Positions 18,196-27,766 of a stretch of 64,000 nt of DNA are shown here, piece by piece (within the stretch, counting starts at the first letter, position 1; each line of letters starts with the position of its first letter). Source of the DNA: an uncultured Nostoc sp. (lineage in GTDB: Bacteria > Cyanobacteriota > Cyanobacteriia > Cyanobacteriales > Nostocaceae). Where the stretch lies: assembly GCF_937863485.1 (NCBI RefSeq), contig NZ_CALMFY010000243.1:1-64000 (forward strand), given 5' to 3'. The translations under genes were made by a program, and so were the position numbers. The notes below the pieces were generated by a model. The model searched no databases and was not told the origin of the DNA. It worked only from the letters and a program-made list of their open reading frames with translations.

Positions 18196-19584
18196 TCAAT
18201 TGTAGGAGCGATCGCTAGGTTCGGAGTAATCCCAAGAGTGCATTTGACGGAAAGGTAGACCCATCTTTTGGAAGACGTACTTCTCTTTCACACCAGAGGC
18301 TACAAGGTCGGGCTTGAGCGCTTTGATAAATTCCTCGAATTCGTAAGCGGTAACGTCGTCATAAACGATGGTGCCGTTTTCGATGTAGCCAGTGGTACGT
18401 TTGTAGTCGTCATTATGAGCGAACTCATAACCTGTACCAATCATCTTCATACCCAAGTCTTGGAAAGCTGGGACAACGTGGCGAGGACGCAGACCACCAA
18501 CCATGATGGCGACAGTCTTACCTTCCAAGCGGGGGCGATACTTTCCAAGAATCGTATCCATTGTGGGCTGATACTTGGCGATGACCTTCTCAGCATTTGC
18601 TTGGATTGTCTCGTCAAACTTAGAAGCAATTTCCCGTAAAGATTCAGCAATCTTGGTGGGCCCGAAGAAATTGTACTCCAACCAGGGTATTCCGTAAGCT
18701 TCTTCCATGTGACGGCTGATGTAGTTCATCGACCGATAGCAGTGGATGAGGTTCATCTTCACATTGGGGGTCATCAACATTTCGTTGAGGGTGCCATCAC
18801 CTGACCACTGAGCGACTACGCGCAAGCCGATTTCTTCTAACAGGATACGGCTAGCCCAAGCATCTCCACCGATGTTGTAGTCACCGATAACAGCTACGTC
18901 ATAAGGGGTACCTTCAAACTTGAGTGTACCGTCTTTCTTGGCTTGGTCGGATTTGGTGAACACCCAGTCACGAACCATGTCGTTAGCAATGTGGTGTCCC
19001 AAAGATTGGGAAACACCCCGGAAGCCTTCGCAACGCACAGGTACAACTGGCTTGCCAATTTCTTTCGATGTCTTCCGAGCAACAGCTTCGATGTCATCCC
19101 CAATTAGACCGATGGGACATTCAGATTGAATGGAAACACCACGGTTGAGGGGGAAAAGTACATCTAGTTCTTGGATAAGCTTGACAAGTTTCTTGTCACC
19201 ACCAAAGACGATATCTCGTTCTTGGAAGTCGGAGGTGAAGTTCATGGTACCAAAGGAGTCAATACCTGTAGTACCGATGTAGTAATTACGACGACCAGAC
19301 CAAGAATAATAACCGCAACCAACAGGCCCGTGGCTGATGTGGATCATGTCCTTAATAGGGCCCCAAACCACACCTTTAGAACCGGCGTAAGCACAACCAC
19401 GAGCGGTCATGACACCAGGAAGGGATTTAACGTTAGACTTAACGCCGCAGTCGGACTTACCTTCTTCGTATACGTTTAAATGTTTTTCCCGCTTTTTAGC
19501 GGCTTTTTCAGGATAAGCACTGAGAACTTCTTTAATTAGTTCTTTTCTTTCTTGGATGATGTTTTGATTTTCTGGAGGTGTCAT
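18196..19584 (-). CDS. nifD: nitrogenase MoFe protein alpha chain, 5' part interrupted by the nifD element
   Basis: NifD holds the FeMo cofactor and shares the P-cluster with NifK. Visible landmarks are GVMTARGC and [11 protein letters not shown] (P-cluster cysteines), [24 protein letters not shown] (cofactor Cys) and MHSWDYS (cofactor His). After that Ser the family sequence (GPYHGYDGF...) is replaced by EPSDRSYN and a stop, so some 40 residues are missing until the element is excised in heterocysts. I choose the ATG at 19584 because MTPPENQN is the usual Anabaena/Nostoc start; an in-frame codon at 19617 would add 11 residues. nifH is 156 bp upstream. In vegetative cells this frame gives a truncated, inactive product. 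Confidence 0.95.
   Translation of the reverse strand: MTPPENQNIIQERKELIKEVLSAYPEKAAKKREKHLNVYEEGKSDCGVKSNVKSLPGVMTARGCAYAGSKGVVWGPIKDMIHISHGPVGCGYYSWSGRRNYYIGTTGIDSFGTMNFTSDFQERDIVFGGDKKLVKLIQELDVLFPLNRGVSIQSECPIGLIGDDIEAVARKTSKEIGKPVVPVRCEGFRGVSQSLGHHIANDMVRDWVFTKSDQAKKDGTLKFEGTPYDVAVIGDYNIGGDAWASRILLEEIGLRVVAQWSGDGTLNEMLMTPNVKMNLIHCYRSMNYISRHMEEAYGIPWLEYNFFGPTKIAESLREIASKFDETIQANAEKVIAKYQPTMDTILGKYRPRLEGKTVAIMVGGLRPRHVVPAFQDLGMKMIGTGYEFAHNDDYKRTTGYIENGTIVYDDVTAYEFEEFIKALKPDLVASGVKEKYVFQKMGLPFRQMHSWDYSEPSDRSYN
18222..18232 (-). other. nifD element recombination core
   Basis: The sequence on the minus strand is GGATTACTCCG, identical to the 11-bp direct repeat at which XisA removes the nifD element in Anabaena. 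In nifD it encodes Trp-Asp-Tyr-Ser (of MHSWDYS), and the following codon changes from the expected Gly to Glu, as predicted for an insertion at this site. Confidence 0.9.
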
Positions 19585-19619
19585 ACTTAACCTTTGTGAC
19601 TCGTAAGGATCAGGCATAG

Positions 19620-19636
19620 GGGGACTTGGAGTCCCC
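19620..19636 (-). promoter_or_regulatory. stem-loop between nifH and nifD
   Basis: GGGGACT / AGTCCCC with a three-base loop sits in the 156-bp nifH-nifD spacer. Stems at this position are known in other diazotrophs to raise the amount of nifH transcript relative to nifDK; that role here is inference. Confidence 0.5.
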
Positions 19637-19740
19637 TCTAAGGTTAGGGGGGAGATGTAGAGGAGAGGGTCAAAGGTAAAAGGTAAGATATGGAACTCTT
19701 CCTTTTTCCTTGTGCTAGAGCATTATTTCTTAGCAGCGAC

Positions 19741-20691
<951 letters not shown>

Positions 20692-20852
20692 TCACACCTG
20701 TTGAGCGACAGTAGTGAGCACGTGTAGAGCATCGTTGGTAGCGTTGGCATAGGTGCCTGCTGGGGGCGATCGCTCCACAGCTAAAATTATTGAAAGCAGG
20801 TACATCTATTTCCTCGTTAAATTTTGTTTGTCTTTTTTATTTTCTTTTGTCC

Positions 20853-20887
20853 TTAGTCATTAATCATTTATCCTGATTAATGACTAA
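20853..20887 (-). promoter_or_regulatory. 14-bp-arm stem-loop in the nifH leader
   Basis: TTAGTCATTAATCA (20853-20866) and TGATTAATGACTAA (20874-20887) are perfect inverse copies around TTTATCC, about 220 bases upstream of the nifH ATG. No T-run follows on the minus strand, so it is less likely a terminator than a stem that protects or marks a processed 5' end of nifH mRNA. The rest of the 20635-20987 leader has one GGCGATCGC site and no named motif. Confidence 0.55.
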
Positions 20888-20928
20888 GAGCTTACGCAAT
20901 TTACAAATACGTCATAATGTGTTTCAGC

Positions 20929-20989
20929 TGGAAAAACTAAATAGGACTTGATGTTGCTATTTGTCAACAATCAATGCATAAGTCCTATT
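20929..20989 (-). terminator. glbN terminator
   Basis: AAGTCCTATT (20980-20989) overlaps the glbN stop codon and its inverse AATAGGACTT lies at 20940-20949; a T-rich run (TTAGTTTTTC) follows on the minus strand. This is a good candidate for an intrinsic terminator separating glbN from nifH. Confidence 0.6.
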
Positions 20990-21344
20990 ACTTGTTCAAA
21001 ATAGCGCCCTTGAAATTTGAGACGCGCTCTAGTGCAGCTTGGGTGTCTTCTGGCGACTCTCCACGTACAGCCATTGATTCACTCAGGAGTTTTGCGATCT
21101 CATCGAAGTGTTGTTGCTGTAAATTCATTCCAGCGTGTGTTTTGTCCATTGGACGACCTGCGTATTGCTTTGGCCCCTCAAAAATTTGAGATAAGAAAGC
21201 AACTAGATGATTACGTTGCTTGACCATATCTGTACCAGCAAAAATGGGATTGAGGAGACTGTCTGTTGCAATGCGTTTGTGGAGTTCATCTACTATTTGT
21301 TCAATAGCTGGTTGTCCGCCAAGTTTGTCGTACAATGTACTCAT
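20988..21344 (-). CDS. glbN: cyanoglobin (truncated haemoglobin)
   Basis: GlbN is a 118-aa group I truncated haemoglobin, known from Nostoc commune where it also sits between nifU and nifH and has been proposed to bind oxygen at the membrane for a terminal oxidase under microaerobic conditions. The distal His46 (VKQRNHLV) and proximal His70 (DKTHAGM) haem ligands are both in place, and the N-terminal STLYDKLGG motif is typical. The start is an ATG with a good ribosome site (GGAACAGGAT). It is co-oriented with the nif genes and probably controlled with them. Presence of glbN here is restricted to some Nostoc strains. Confidence 0.95.
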   Translation of the reverse strand: MSTLYDKLGGQPAIEQIVDELHKRIATDSLLNPIFAGTDMVKQRNHLVAFLSQIFEGPKQYAGRPMDKTHAGMNLQQQHFDEIAKLLSESMAVRGESPEDTQAALERVSNFKGAILNK

Positions 21345-21442
21345 ATCCTGTTCCTTTGAAGCGAGTTAGATGATGAAATTTGCTTTTTAGGCGCTTAATC
21401 TATGAAGCCTATATGCTGTTAGCAGTAATCGTGGTAGGACTG

Positions 21443-21556
21443 ATACCAATTCGTAATTCGTAATACCTTGGGGGAAGCAATCCTTCAGGTGTTTACGTAA
21501 TTCTTAATTAAGAAAGTTAGACTTGAATCTGTCACTTTCTTTTGGCGAATTGGTAT
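21443..21556. repeat. MITE-like inverted repeat in the nifU-glbN spacer
   Basis: ATACCAATTCG (21443-21453) and CGAATTGGTAT (21546-21556) bound a 114-bp unit without coding capacity, containing GTAATTCGTAAT-type sequence common in Nostoc. It occupies much of the 318-bp gap 21345-21662 between glbN and nifU. Confidence 0.65.
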
Positions 21557-21662
21557 GAAGCATTGAGTGGAGACAATGATTCGGTTCAAATCCTACTTTC
21601 TGTTTCTGGCTGAATGCATATTAGGGCATATTTGTAGAGTACGTTAAGTCCTACAGCAATTC

Positions 21663-22562
21663 CTAAACTGCTTCGACTACAAGGCTCTTGCTGACACGCT
21701 CTTGTAATCTGGCTTCGATCGCAATTTTTAGGGTTGCTGTACTACTTGAACAGGAACCGCAAGCACCTTGCAGGACAACTTTAACGCGATCGCCTTCTAC
21801 ATCATAGAGTTCTACATCTCCCCCGTCAGCGATGAGTACGGGTCTTACTTCTTCATCGAGAACTTTTTGAATTAGAGCAATCTTTTGCACGTTAGTGAGC
21901 GATCGCTCTTTAGACGTAACAATTTCTGTGGCAACTTTTACGCCATAATTGTTGAGATCAGGTGCGGCGAATTCCTGTTGCACTGATTTAATAATATCAT
22001 CAATGTTTGCCAAACAGGAACCGCATCCACCACCAGCTTTCACATAATTTGTTACCTCTTCAGCACCAGTGAGATTATTTTCTAGAACGACGCGGCGAAT
22101 TTTGGCCTCGCTGATCCCAAAGCAACTGCAAACTAACGCGCCTTCATCATCATCATCATGGGTAGCTAGAGGTATGCCGCGATAATTATAGATAGCGGCT
22201 TCTAGCGCTTCTTGTCCCATGACAGAGCAGTGCATCTTCGCTTCTGGTAAACCACCAAGGTAATCTGCAATGTCTCTGTTGGATACTTTCAGGGCTTCAT
22301 CTAAGGTTAAACCTTTGATCATTTCGGTTAATGCACTAGAAGATGCGATCGCACTAGTACAACCAAAGGTTTGAAAACGAGCATCTAGAATCTTATCAGA
22401 TTCTACTTCCACTTTCAGGTGTAGTCTCAGAGCATCACCACAAGCAATGCTACCGATTTCTCCCATTGCAAGCTTAACCCCAGCTTCGCCAGATTCTTCA
22501 ATGGCTCCCTGATTCAGGGGATTGTAAAACAGTTCTAATACTTTATCGGTGTAGTCCCACAT
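21663..22562 (-). CDS. nifU: NifU Fe-S cluster scaffold protein
   Basis: NifU assembles Fe-S clusters from sulfur supplied by NifS and passes them to nitrogenase proteins. The 299-aa sequence has the full three-domain layout. The N-terminal IscU-like domain (1-125) has cysteines in GSIACGDAL, TFGCTSAIA and MHCSVMG. The central BFD-like [2Fe-2S] domain (about 140-190) has VCSCFGIS and GGGCGSCL. The C-terminal Nfu domain (about 225-299) carries GACGSCSSSTATLK. It is 111 bp downstream of nifS; the spacer is made of heptanucleotide repeat-like DNA. The ATG start is followed by WDYTDKVLELFYNP, the usual cyanobacterial N-terminus. Confidence 0.98.
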   Translation of the reverse strand: MWDYTDKVLELFYNPLNQGAIEESGEAGVKLAMGEIGSIACGDALRLHLKVEVESDKILDARFQTFGCTSAIASSSALTEMIKGLTLDEALKVSNRDIADYLGGLPEAKMHCSVMGQEALEAAIYNYRGIPLATHDDDDEGALVCSCFGISEAKIRRVVLENNLTGAEEVTNYVKAGGGCGSCLANIDDIIKSVQQEFAAPDLNNYGVKVATEIVTSKERSLTNVQKIALIQKVLDEEVRPVLIADGGDVELYDVEGDRVKVVLQGACGSCSSSTATLKIAIEARLQERVSKSLVVEAV

Positions 22563-22673
22563 AACGAATTTTAGATTTTAGATTTTGGATTTTAGATTGA
22601 GATATGGGGCATTGGGGGGCATCGGGCATTGGTTTTATTCTCAATGCGCTATGCCCTATTCCCTATTCCCTAA
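22563..22673. repeat. heptanucleotide repeat DNA between nifS and nifU
   Basis: The spacer contains imperfect repeats of TTTTAGA / TTTTGGA (22571-22598) and GGCATTG / GGGCATT units (22606-22635), followed by CCCTATT repeats (22650-22672). These are short tandemly repeated repetitive (STRR) sequences of the cyanobacterial heptamer type. Confidence 0.7.
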
Positions 22674-23882
22674 TTAACGATGAGCCAGTGCTTGCTCTTG
22701 TTCTTGCAGCCAACCCGCATTATCATTTTTGAAGGGTGAGAGGGCGCGTAAACGTTCCACAATACTGGGCATTACCTCTATCACTTGATCGATTTCGGCT
22801 TCTGTGGTGTAGCGACAAAGGCTGAAGCGAATGGAACCGTGCAAAGTTGTGTAGGGTAAGCCCATAGCCCGAAGGACGTGGGAAGGTTCTAGTGAGCCGG
22901 AGGTGCAAGCAGAACCGGATGAGGCACAGATACCGTATTTATTCAACGATAGTAAGATAGCTTCACCTTCAATATACTTGAAGCCGATATTGGTGGTGTT
23001 GGGCAATCTCTGCGTAGGGTCACCATTGACTACACAATCAGGAATTGTCGCCAGTAAAGTTTGTTCGAGGCGATCGCGCAGCCTTGTTTCTCTTTTGTTT
23101 GCTTCTTCTAAGTGTAACAGTTCAAGTTCCGCAGCTTTGCCTAAGGCAATAATTCCCGGAACATTCTCTGTTCCCGCCCTACGTCCGCGTTCTTGGTGTC
23201 CCCCAAGAATAAAGGGACGGAACCGAACCCCGCGCCGGATATACAAAGCACCAATTCCTTTCGGCCCGTGCAGCTTATGACCAGACACGGTTAACATATC
23301 CACGGTGCTAGTCTTCATATTCAAGGGGATTTTTCCCACTACTTGCACCGCATCTACATGGAAGATAGCGCCATATTCTTTGACCCGCAACCCAATCTGC
23401 TCAATCGGGAAAATCGTGCCGGTTTCGTTATTAGCATACATAATTGTCACCAGGGCGGTGTTACCCGTCAAGGAAGCTTCTAGTTCATCTAGATCCAGCT
23501 GCCCTTGATGATTTACTGAAAGATAGGTAACACTGTAACCTTGGGTTTCTAATTGTTTGCAGACATTAAGTACTGCCGGATGTTCAACTTGGGTGGTAAC
23601 GATGTGTCGCTTTTCTGGGTGCGCCAATAGCGCAGCTCGAATCGCGGCGTTATCTCCCTCAGTTCCACAACTTGTGTAGACAATTTCTGACTGATCGGCT
23701 CCCAGGATGGCTGCAAGTTGTTCTCTTGCTGTTCTCAGTGCTTTACCGACTTGCCCACCAAAAGTATGCATACTGGAGGGATTGCCGTAATAGTCCGTCA
23801 GGTAAGGTAGCATTACCTCTATAACTTCTGAGTCTACCTTAGTGGTGGCATTATTATCGAGATAGATGCAGTTATTTTGCAT
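22674..23882 (-). CDS. nifS: NifS cysteine desulfurase
   Basis: NifS is a PLP enzyme that releases sulfur from cysteine for NifU. From the ATG at 23882 it has 402 aa and begins with the standard MQNNCIYLDNNATT. An in-frame TTG at 23894 would add only MKTT. The PLP lysine lies in SGHKLHGPKG, the sulfur-carrying cysteine in SSGSACTSGSLEPSHVL, and CGTEGDNAAIRAAL is the cofactor-phosphate region. The C-terminus (ALSPFKNDNAGWLQEQEQALAHR) is longer than in IscS, as usual for cyanobacterial NifS. The gene starts 12 bases after the fdxN stop, so the two are surely co-transcribed. Confidence 0.98.
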   Translation of the reverse strand: MQNNCIYLDNNATTKVDSEVIEVMLPYLTDYYGNPSSMHTFGGQVGKALRTAREQLAAILGADQSEIVYTSCGTEGDNAAIRAALLAHPEKRHIVTTQVEHPAVLNVCKQLETQGYSVTYLSVNHQGQLDLDELEASLTGNTALVTIMYANNETGTIFPIEQIGLRVKEYGAIFHVDAVQVVGKIPLNMKTSTVDMLTVSGHKLHGPKGIGALYIRRGVRFRPFILGGHQERGRRAGTENVPGIIALGKAAELELLHLEEANKRETRLRDRLEQTLLATIPDCVVNGDPTQRLPNTTNIGFKYIEGEAILLSLNKYGICASSGSACTSGSLEPSHVLRAMGLPYTTLHGSIRFSLCRYTTEAEIDQVIEVMPSIVERLRALSPFKNDNAGWLQEQEQALAHR

Positions 23883-23894
23883 TGTTGTTTTCAA

Positions 23895-24269
23895 TTACGA
23901 ATTACGATTTATTAAAGCTTCTGCTCCCATTGTTTGGGGCTGACGCTTTTGCAACTGTTCGGAGTATTTCTGAGAATAGCTGTTAAACCAACGTTCCCAG
24001 TAATCTTGTTTATTTGTTAATTTAGCAACTACGCGGTTGTAATCGGCAAACCAGCCTTCCCAATAATCGCTAGGCTGCTTAATGCAACCGTCGCATGTAG
24101 GACAACCAGCTTTACACTGAGGCACGGTATGAATGCTACCAATACAATTTGTACAAAGTTCAGGGTCAATCCAGTGCTGTCCGTCAACCACTTTAACTGC
24201 ATTTGTGGGACATCCCGATAGACAGAGATTGCAGGAAATACACTGGCTAGTAATAATTTTGTAAGCCAT
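23895..24269 (-). CDS. fdxN: nif-linked 2[4Fe-4S] ferredoxin, uninterrupted
   Basis: FdxN is a bacterial-type ferredoxin with two cluster-binding regions, CISCNLCLSGCP near the N-terminus and CTNCIG...CKAGCPTCDGCIK, and a 55-residue C-terminal extension with two Trp-rich segments (YWEGWF, YWERWF) typical of cyanobacterial FdxN. The 124-aa frame is continuous, so the fdxN excision element of Anabaena 7120 is absent from this strain. It lies between nifB and nifS on the minus strand and is expected to be made in heterocysts. The ATG start is preceded by a good AAGGAG-type site (on the minus strand, GGAGAAT). Confidence 0.96.
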   Translation of the reverse strand: MAYKIITSQCISCNLCLSGCPTNAVKVVDGQHWIDPELCTNCIGSIHTVPQCKAGCPTCDGCIKQPSDYWEGWFADYNRVVAKLTNKQDYWERWFNSYSQKYSEQLQKRQPQTMGAEALINRNS

Positions 24270-24478
24270 TATTATTCTCCTTTTTTGGGCAAGGGGTATT
24301 GGGCAAACAGGGCATTGAGGATTGGGTTTAGGGCAAGGGCATTAGGGATAATTCTTGTCCCATGCCCTGTTTGACCCATGACGCCACTTGCTTCTCCTGT
24401 CGAAGACGCTCTTGCTAGCAAGATCCCCGTAGGGGTACAACCGGGGGAACCCCGGCAACGCAGTGGCTCCCCTATGCC
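24270..24478. repeat. repeat-rich nifB-fdxN spacer
   Basis: The 209-bp spacer contains GGCATTGAGGATTGGG-like heptamer repeats at 24298-24345 and a mirrored CCCTATTCC stretch at its left end. In the middle, about 24378-24470, is a fragment related to the R1/R2 repeats (GACGCCACTTGCTTCTCC and CAACGCAGTGGCTCC) and a small CCGGGG / CCCCGG hairpin. Confidence 0.6.
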
Positions 24479-26023
24479 CTATTCCTTATTCCCTAATTCC
24501 TTAACGTATTGCTCGTAAAACTCCAAAGCAACCTTCTCAATCACGTCGTAAGCTTCAACAGTCTGTATTCCAGCTTTTTGCAATTTTTCTTGAGGACTGT
24601 TACCAATCTTGGAGGCTAAAACTGCTTTGCAATCTGCGATCGCTTTCATAATATGCTCAAAAGAAGCTTCCTCGCCGTATCCACTTTGGCAGTATTGGTC
24701 AATTTTGCGATGACCGACAAAGCGAACTTCGCTACCATCCACTTCGTAAATTTGGAATTCTTTCGCATGACCGAAGTGCTGGTTAACCAATCCGCCGCCT
24801 TTGGTTGCTACTGCAACAAGGACTTTGGGATTGTTGGCAAATTTCTTGCCGACTAGCGCCTTGTCTTTGGCTACTTTCAGTTCTTCTTTAAACTTCTCAA
24901 TACCGTCGTGAACTTCTTGGCGTTTGTCCATGTCGTATTCTGGAGTCATTTCCAAGAATTTCTCTTTGGAAAATTCTTGGCTGCGGTCTTCTCCCAATAA
25001 TCCGACTGCATCGGCACGGCACTGGCGACAGTGACGCATCATTTTCATGTTACCAGAGCAATTGTCTTGAACTTCTTTGAGTTCTTTGGGTGTGGGGCCG
25101 CGTTGACCGGTTAAACCGAAGTGTGTGCCATGTTCTGGTGCAGAAATCAATGGCATGATGTTGTGCAAGAATGCACCTTTTTCACGAATGACTCGATTCA
25201 CTTCGACTAAGTGCTGGTCATTAATTCCGGGAATCATCACGGAGTTAACTTTGCACAAGATGTCAGCATCTTTCAGGGCTTGCAATCCTTCCATCTGTCT
25301 TTCGTGGAGAATTTTCGCGCCTTCAAGACCTCTGTAACGCTTGCGCTTGTAGTGAACCCAAGGATAAATCTTAGCACCGATCTCTGGATCTACCATGTTA
25401 ATGGTGATCGTAACGTGATCTATATTTAATTGTTTAATGCGATCGATGTAGTCAGGCAGCATTAAACCATTGGTTGATAAGCATAGCTTAATATCTGGTG
25501 CTTGCTCTGCAATCAACTCAAATGTGCGGAAAGTCTTATCTGGGTTCGCCAGTGGGTCGCCAGGGCCGGCAATTCCCACAACTGTCATTTGGGGTATCTT
25601 GCCGCCAATGACCAAAGCTTTGTGTGCTGCTTGTTCTGGTGTTAGCAATTCGCTAACTACTCCAGGACGGCTTTCGTTAGCGCAGTCATATTTGCGGTTG
25701 CAATAGTTGCATTGAATGTTGCAGGCTGGAGCAACTGCAACGTGCATCCGCGCGTAGTGGTGATGAGCGTCTTCGCTGTAGCAGGGATGTTTAGCAATGC
25801 GTTCTTCGAGCGTTTCATCCCTTTCCACGGTGGCGCTGCTGGTGCTGTCGCAGCCGCAACCACCTGATTTTGCTTGGGTTGGCGATTCCGTAGCGTTAGA
25901 GTTGAGGAGTCGTGTAGACGGTGATGTCATTGAGTTTCGCAAAAGGTCGGTGGACTTGGCTGCCACTGTGGGAGATGCTGTTGCTACTCTTTCATGCCCA
26001 GGAATTGAAGTCGCGTTTTCCAC
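24479..26023 (-). CDS. nifB: FeMo-cofactor biosynthesis radical SAM protein NifB
   Basis: NifB fuses two [4Fe-4S] clusters and inserts the central carbide to make NifB-co, the precursor of FeMo-co. The 514-aa sequence has a variable N-terminus with a Cys-containing GGCGCDS, then [24 protein letters not shown] with the radical SAM motif CNIQCNYC (Cx3Cx2C) near residue 100, and accessory cysteines in [13 protein letters not shown]-terminal NifX-like domain (about 400-514) has [26 protein letters not shown]. It is the first gene of the minus-strand cluster; the likely control region is at 26288-26516. Confidence 0.98.
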   Translation of the reverse strand: MENATSIPGHERVATASPTVAAKSTDLLRNSMTSPSTRLLNSNATESPTQAKSGGCGCDSTSSATVERDETLEERIAKHPCYSEDAHHHYARMHVAVAPACNIQCNYCNRKYDCANESRPGVVSELLTPEQAAHKALVIGGKIPQMTVVGIAGPGDPLANPDKTFRTFELIAEQAPDIKLCLSTNGLMLPDYIDRIKQLNIDHVTITINMVDPEIGAKIYPWVHYKRKRYRGLEGAKILHERQMEGLQALKDADILCKVNSVMIPGINDQHLVEVNRVIREKGAFLHNIMPLISAPEHGTHFGLTGQRGPTPKELKEVQDNCSGNMKMMRHCRQCRADAVGLLGEDRSQEFSKEKFLEMTPEYDMDKRQEVHDGIEKFKEELKVAKDKALVGKKFANNPKVLVAVATKGGGLVNQHFGHAKEFQIYEVDGSEVRFVGHRKIDQYCQSGYGEEASFEHIMKAIADCKAVLASKIGNSPQEKLQKAGIQTVEAYDVIEKVALEFYEQYVKELGNKE

Positions 26024-26287
26024 ACTGCCTGCAAACCCTTGGGTTCGGGCGACTTGTGTTCAAGTAGGGCAGGCGATAGATATTTGATGTTCGGCTGGTG
26101 TGTGTCAATGTTCGGTTCTTGGGTAGAATTTGTGCTTACAGCCGCGACTTCTATTCACTTCAGGCATGGTGCTATGTCATCCCTCCACTCACTCTTCGCT
26201 TCGTTTTGTGTTGGAGCGTTAAGTGATTGGCGATATAAGAGTTATATCAGCCGTCTCCTAGCCAGACGGTGCGTCTATCTAGGATAG

Positions 26288-26516
26288 AATTTATTGGATT
26301 TATTACGCTTGTACTCAAATAATAAAAACCCTAATTCTTCAAGCATTACAAGAATTAAAAAATTTTTTTTCAGGTAGGGGTTCTAGTATTTTTTGGTTGG
26401 GGTTCTAGTGTTTATGGACAGGGGTTCAGGATTTATTTGTACTCAGCCCAAATCCTATTCCAGCAAGGAATTTAATCTACTTGCAACTGGGTTTGGGTTA
26501 TTTTAATGTGTACTCA
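26288..26516 (-). promoter_or_regulatory. probable nifB promoter with motifs shared with nifP
   Basis: Read on the minus strand the region contains three TGAGTACA-type sites (reverse of 26509-26516, 26437-26445 and 26309-26317), a group of three CCCC boxes (ACTAGAACCCC reverse of 26373-26388 and 26395-26410, plus a GAACCCCTGTCC form at 26416-26427), and finally AATAAATCCAATAAA next to the last TGAGTACAA. The same parts occur upstream of nifP in the same final order. CnfR/PatB is known from published work to activate nifB and nifP promoters, so this is a good candidate for its target, but direct binding is inference. The region lies 265-495 bp upstream of the nifB start. Confidence 0.65.
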
Positions 26517-26933
26517 GATTGCCCTCAAATTTCGTCAAAAGCAATAAATGCCAAGGGTTTGAGGGTGAAAAACTGGAGTAATCTATATCGTTCTACTCCA
26601 GAAATGTACGAAATTTAATTCTGTATCTAACATATCATTTTTTTGAGGGTAAAAATGCACTTCATCTTTTTTTAATTTTTGCTTTGGCAATGATATTCAA
26701 TTGTGGTTATAAATCTTATCTGGCAAGCTATACAGGCTTGGGGAAATAGATGTATTGCTGCACATATTTTTCAAAAGGTTTAAGTTTTCAGTTCTTTTTT
26801 TTATTCCCACAATTAGGAGATGGGTAGGAAACTCTCAGATTTTGTGTTTGAAAGAAACAACAAACTATAATCTAACATGATTGAGCGATCGCAATGAATT
26901 TTCTTGATTGCTCACTACAAACCTTGGCGAAAA

Positions 26934-27130
26934 ACCTAACCCCCTAACCCCCTTCCCCATGCTGTAAGGGCGAAAATTTAAAGTCTCTGACGCCACGTGC
27001 TTCTCCCTTGGCGTTAGCCTCTCCCTTTGGGAGAAGGGGAGACGCTGCGCGAACAAGTCGGCAGAGCCGCCCAACGCAGTGGCTCCTCCTTTTAGGAGAA
27101 AGAAATAGAAGTGGGGTTTTCCAGATACCG
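26934..27130 (+). repeat. long dispersed repeat, copy R1
   Basis: This is a 197-bp block starting AAACCTAACCCCCTAACCC, containing GACGCCACGTGCTTCTCCC, AAGTCGGCAGAGCCGCCC and GGCTCCTCCTTTTAGGAG, and ending GGTTTTCCAGATACC. A nearly identical copy (R2) is at 29631-29827 in the same orientation. It has short open frames in both copies but no sign of coding. Between it and the nifB promoter (26517-26933) I see only AT-rich DNA. Confidence 0.85.
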
Positions 27131-27274
27131 TGATAAATCTGGGACTTTAAATGGCTTTAGCGCAAAGGCAAAGGCGTTGGCGTAGCCTTTAGTAGAGTTG
27201 CCGGTCGTAGGGCATCACTCTTTGTTGCTGATACTACTTAGCTACAATCAAACCAAGCGTGAAAAATCTTAGTT

Positions 27275-27362
27275 ATGATAGCCATCCTCCAACAGCCGTC
27301 AAAAATGGCCGTTGAGGAATATCTGGAATGGGAAACTCAGCAAGACCTTCGCTACGAATATA
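27275..27362 (+). pseudogene. Uma2-family N-terminal fragment
   Basis: The frame reads MIAILQQPSKMAVEEYLEWE and continues TQQDLRYEYI, the conserved N-terminus of cyanobacterial Uma2-family (DUF820) proteins. It then runs directly into unrelated sequence, the alcohol dehydrogenase remnant. Only about 30 of some 190 residues remain, so it is a relic. Confidence 0.7.
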
Positions 27363-27677
27363 TCGCTCTCACAAACCAAAAAAGTCCTCCAACCCAACGG
27401 AATTTATATCACCACAGTACCTTGCCCTGAAGTCTTCAGAGCGTCTTAACAGCGTTCCTTCCTGGTCAAAAAGCTAAATTTTTCTTTAAGAAACCCAGCA
27501 CTCAAGATTTGGTTTATCTTAAAGAATTGATAAAAGCGGGTAAAATTCGTATGGTGATTGATTGCACATATCCCTTAGAATAACTAGCCACTGCTCATAG
27601 TTATAGCGAAAGTGAACGTGCAGTTGGAAAAATTGCGTTGGCGCAGCCCGTCGTAGACATCGCGGTTTTCAGTTGAT
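27363..27677 (+). pseudogene. zinc-less alcohol dehydrogenase/quinone oxidoreductase remnant, copy 1
   Basis: Conceptual fragments in shifting frames read KVLQPNGIYITTVPCPE, then DLVYLKELIKAGKIR, YPLE and AHSYSESERAVGKIAL. These match the C-terminal third of NAD(P)-dependent medium-chain dehydrogenases of the quinone oxidoreductase type (LKELIEAGKIxPVIDRTYPLxE...HxxGKxV). Stops and frameshifts interrupt it, and no N-terminal part exists. A second, similarly decayed copy in the same orientation is at 29302-29614, on the other side of the sugar dehydrogenase gene. It ends in the common repeat GTCGTAGACATCGCGG. Confidence 0.78.
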
Positions 27678-27766
27678 TGGAGGACAGTAAGGTGAGTGGT
27701 TGATTTAGCTGGGGCAGAGGAGCATCCCAAATTTGCAAAGAAAATTTGGTGTTACTTAACCTGTAC

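Larger units (their letters stand above)
1..18232. mobile_element. nifD excision element, partial (nifH-proximal part)
   Basis: nifD, read on the minus strand, stops matching the NifD family exactly at the 11-bp sequence GGATTACTCCG (18222-18232), which is the known direct-repeat core of the nifD element of heterocystous cyanobacteria. Everything to the left is unrelated to nif. No second copy of the core, no nifD 3' end, no nifK and no xisA could be found between 1 and 18221, so the other border should lie outside the window and the element would be longer than 18.2 kb. In Anabaena 7120 xisA lies at the nifK-proximal end, which fits its absence here. Elements of about 24 kb are known in Nostoc punctiforme. 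An alternative is a rearrangement that moved the rest of nifD elsewhere. Confidence 0.72.

Noticed and set aside
1-18221. Second nifD element border inside the window
   Set aside because: I looked for GGATTACTCCG and its complement and found only partial hits such as CGGAGTAATTG in ocp (about 4361), GGAGTAATTAT (about 7852) and GGAGTAATTAAA (about 14330); none is followed by nifD codons or nifK.
18268-18639. Plus-strand frames opposite nifD, nifH and nifS
   Set aside because: They are antisense shadows of strongly conserved nif genes and have no independent support.
23895-24269. fdxN element insertion
   Set aside because: The fdxN frame is continuous and has both cluster motifs and the expected C-terminal extension.
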